From contig WRFU01000004.1 in NCBI GenBank assembly GCA_009778675.1, forward strand, positions 1 to 41,151: a stretch of 41,151 bases of DNA. The letters run 5' to 3'. Shown here piece after piece: positions 39,848 through 41,151 of this stretch. The notes under the pieces are model-generated. The model searched no databases. It saw only the letters and a program-made list of their open reading frames with translations, and had not been told where the DNA came from. Source of the stretch: Candidatus Saccharimonadota bacterium (GTDB lineage Bacteria; Patescibacteriota; Saccharimonadia; Saccharimonadales; Saccharimonadaceae). The stretch's first letter is position 1. Each line of letters starts with the position of its first letter. A program made the translations under genes and the position numbers.

Positions 39848-41151
39848 TTGCGTTTACCAAAAAAATTGCAGTTATTACAGATTAGTTTACCAGCTATTAT
39901 AGCTTTGGCAGTCTTTGCTGTAGTCCGCTTAGCTCCGCTAGCCCATGCAGCCCCTAGTGACTTCATTGATATCCCTAACACTCAGACTGGTACTATAACC
40001 ATTACACTAAACAATGGCAGTGATAATACCGGTGGTGATTGCTATTTTTTTGACATCTCTGGCCTAACTGGCACGGCCGCTTCTTATAACGGTGCTGGCT
40101 ATTGGTTAGGTGATGGTTACCCCGGCTGGGGCATTAATTTGCTGGCTGGTACTGGCAATTATAATATAGTGGTTGACGGAGCTGGCTGCACTTCATATTC
40201 AGATGGCGCGCTAAATATTTATATGCAGGGAGTCACGCTAACACAATTGGGCGCTTACTCTCCGTTACAATTACAAAATGGCGCTGGTGTTGATTTAACC
40301 GTTAATGGAGTCAACACGTTTAGTAGTAGTACATCGGCTGGCATTGGTGTCGACTCTGGTAACTCGATCATGATTACTAGTGGTAATGGTGGGGTACTCA
40401 ATGCTTCATCGGGTCGTGATTCTGGTATTGGTGGCAGTGGTGTTTCGCAGTTTGGCAATATTACGATTGGCGGTAATGTGCAAGTTAATGCCAGCGGTAT
40501 GTCTGGTGGTATTGGTGGTGGTGGCCAGGATAGTTATAATTTTGCAGGCACCATAACTATTACAGACAATGCACGAGTAAGTGCTATTGTTTTGCCTGGC
40601 AATCCTAGCGCTGGTTATAATAGTTTTGGCGCCGGTATCGGCACCGGTGAATGCGCATTTTGTGATTCAGCATACCCTGGGGCTGGCAACACTGGCAAGG
40701 TGGTTATTAGTGGTAATGCGTTTGTTTATGCTGATGGATCTAATTCTATCCAAGGTTATGATATTGGAGCTGGCTACGGTTTCACACTTAATGAGGTTGA
40801 TATCACTGGTGGCACAGTAATTGCCGATAGTATATCTGGTGGGTTAGTTAATATCTCTGGTGGTTTTGTCTATTCATCTAACATTTTAGCGACAAATTAT
40901 CAATCTGACGGTGCTAATGAAGGGCAAAATCCAATTTTGAATAAGGTCTCTATTACCAGTGGTTCCGTTTTTATACTCAATATGTCGAATGCGTCGGTGA
41001 TACCTAGCCCCACCGATGCCTCTGATAGCCTAGTTTACCCCCTCTACATCCCTACCACTCTAAGCCCCAATAATGCGAATACTGCCAACAGTAATGTAGA
41101 CTTTAGCACGGCCACACCAAGCGTACCGTACACTCTACACACTCTAACACC
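39848..41151 (+). CDS. Secreted beta-helix surface protein, TTG start, runs off the window
   Basis: An uninterrupted frame of 434 codons begins with TTG at 39848 and is still open at the window end. There is no ATG upstream in frame before the stop at 39794. From this TTG the product starts with a good signal peptide: a short RLPKK basic part, a hydrophobic core and AHA-AP cleavage near residue 35. The mature part has repeated Gly/Asn/Thr-rich strands (AGIGVDSG, SGIGGSG, GGIGGGG, GAGIGTGE), typical of right-handed beta-helix carbohydrate-binding surface proteins. The role in adhesion is inferred. AGGAG at 39805 is 38 nt from the TTG, so the start is uncertain by some codons. Expression is probably switched by the G10 promoter. 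Confidence 0.8.
   Translation, partial: MRLPKKLQLLQISLPAIIALAVFAVVRLAPLAHAAPSDFIDIPNTQTGTITITLNNGSDNTGGDCYFFDISGLTGTAASYNGAGYWLGDGYPGWGINLLAGTGNYNIVVDGAGCTSYSDGALNIYMQGVTLTQLGAYSPLQLQNGAGVDLTVNGVNTFSSSTSAGIGVDSGNSIMITSGNGGVLNASSGRDSGIGGSGVSQFGNITIGGNVQVNASGMSGGIGGGGQDSYNFAGTITITDNARVSAIVLPGNPSAGYNSFGAGIGTGECAFCDSAYPGAGNTGKVVISGNAFVYADGSNSIQGYDIGAGYGFTLNEVDITGGTVIADSISGGLVNISGGFVYSSNILATNYQSDGANEGQNPILNKVSITSGSVFILNMSNASVIPSPTDASDSLVYPLYIPTTLSPNNANTANSNVDFSTATPSVPYTLHTLT

Noticed and set aside
40581-40820. A 79-codon ATG frame inside the right-end surface gene
   Set aside because: It is out of frame with the 434-codon TTG-started frame, which has a signal peptide and clear beta-helix repeats.

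Overview
The window looks like a chromosomal segment of a Patescibacteria (CPR) bacterium, most likely a host-associated Saccharibacterium (TM7). This is inferred from gene content, not from a database search. The evidence is a 23S rRNA gene split by a group I intron, very compact housekeeping genes (IF-2 of 590 aa, a four-domain S1 of 356 aa, a 178-aa adenylate kinase-like protein), a complete arginine deiminase operon, SipW/sortase-type Gram-positive surface biology, and UGA used as a normal stop. UGA as stop argues against the Gracilibacteria/Absconditabacteria code.

Layout. 1-3320: 3' part of the 23S gene with an intron at the position equivalent to E. coli U1931 carrying a LAGLIDADG endonuclease gene, then 5S rRNA and a terminator. 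3395-6692: small accessory genes (three unrecognised proteins, an HD phosphohydrolase, a KGG stress protein, an ImmA/IrrE-like zinc protease, a small LSTTG-type wall protein). 6704-10154: rpsA, infB and a small CPR protein. 10146-13541 (minus): priA, def, fmt. 13560-16227: a degenerate phosphoribosyltransferase, a winged-helix regulator and recJ. 16256-23415: a surface module made of two SipW-type exported proteins (a TasA-like protein and a 1375-aa LamG/RCC1 protein), a VPNTG wall protein, and a signal peptidase fused to a sortase domain that lacks its catalytic cysteine. 23459-25988: rpsU, yqeY, adk-like, map and a VanY-like peptidase. 26048-27217: a coiled-coil protein behind a duplicated palindromic leader. 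27231-30458: ftsA, ftsZ, an NrdR homologue without its zinc cysteines, and a thioredoxin-fold protein. 30489-35200: arcA-arcB-arcD-arcC. 35203-39750: a T-box-controlled operon ending in ileS. 39766-end: a surface beta-helix protein starting with TTG, behind a promoter whose spacer contains a run of ten G.

How the genes work together. The arc operon would make ATP from arginine taken up in exchange for ornithine, the main visible energy route here. The exported proteins and the SipW-type peptidase form a cell-surface programme that would suit attachment to a host cell. The T-box senses uncharged tRNA-Ile and controls the isoleucyl-tRNA synthetase operon.

The most unusual signals are: a probably phase-variable promoter at the right end; the signal peptidase/pseudo-sortase fusion; a 26-bp palindromic element present three times in the ileS unit (once in the T-box, twice in frame in ileS); about eight genes whose -10 box lies only 6-9 bp before the start codon, implying leaderless mRNAs; one symmetric -10 box serving priA and its divergent neighbour; and an intron endonuclease gene with its own promoter and a stop codon completed by the downstream exon.
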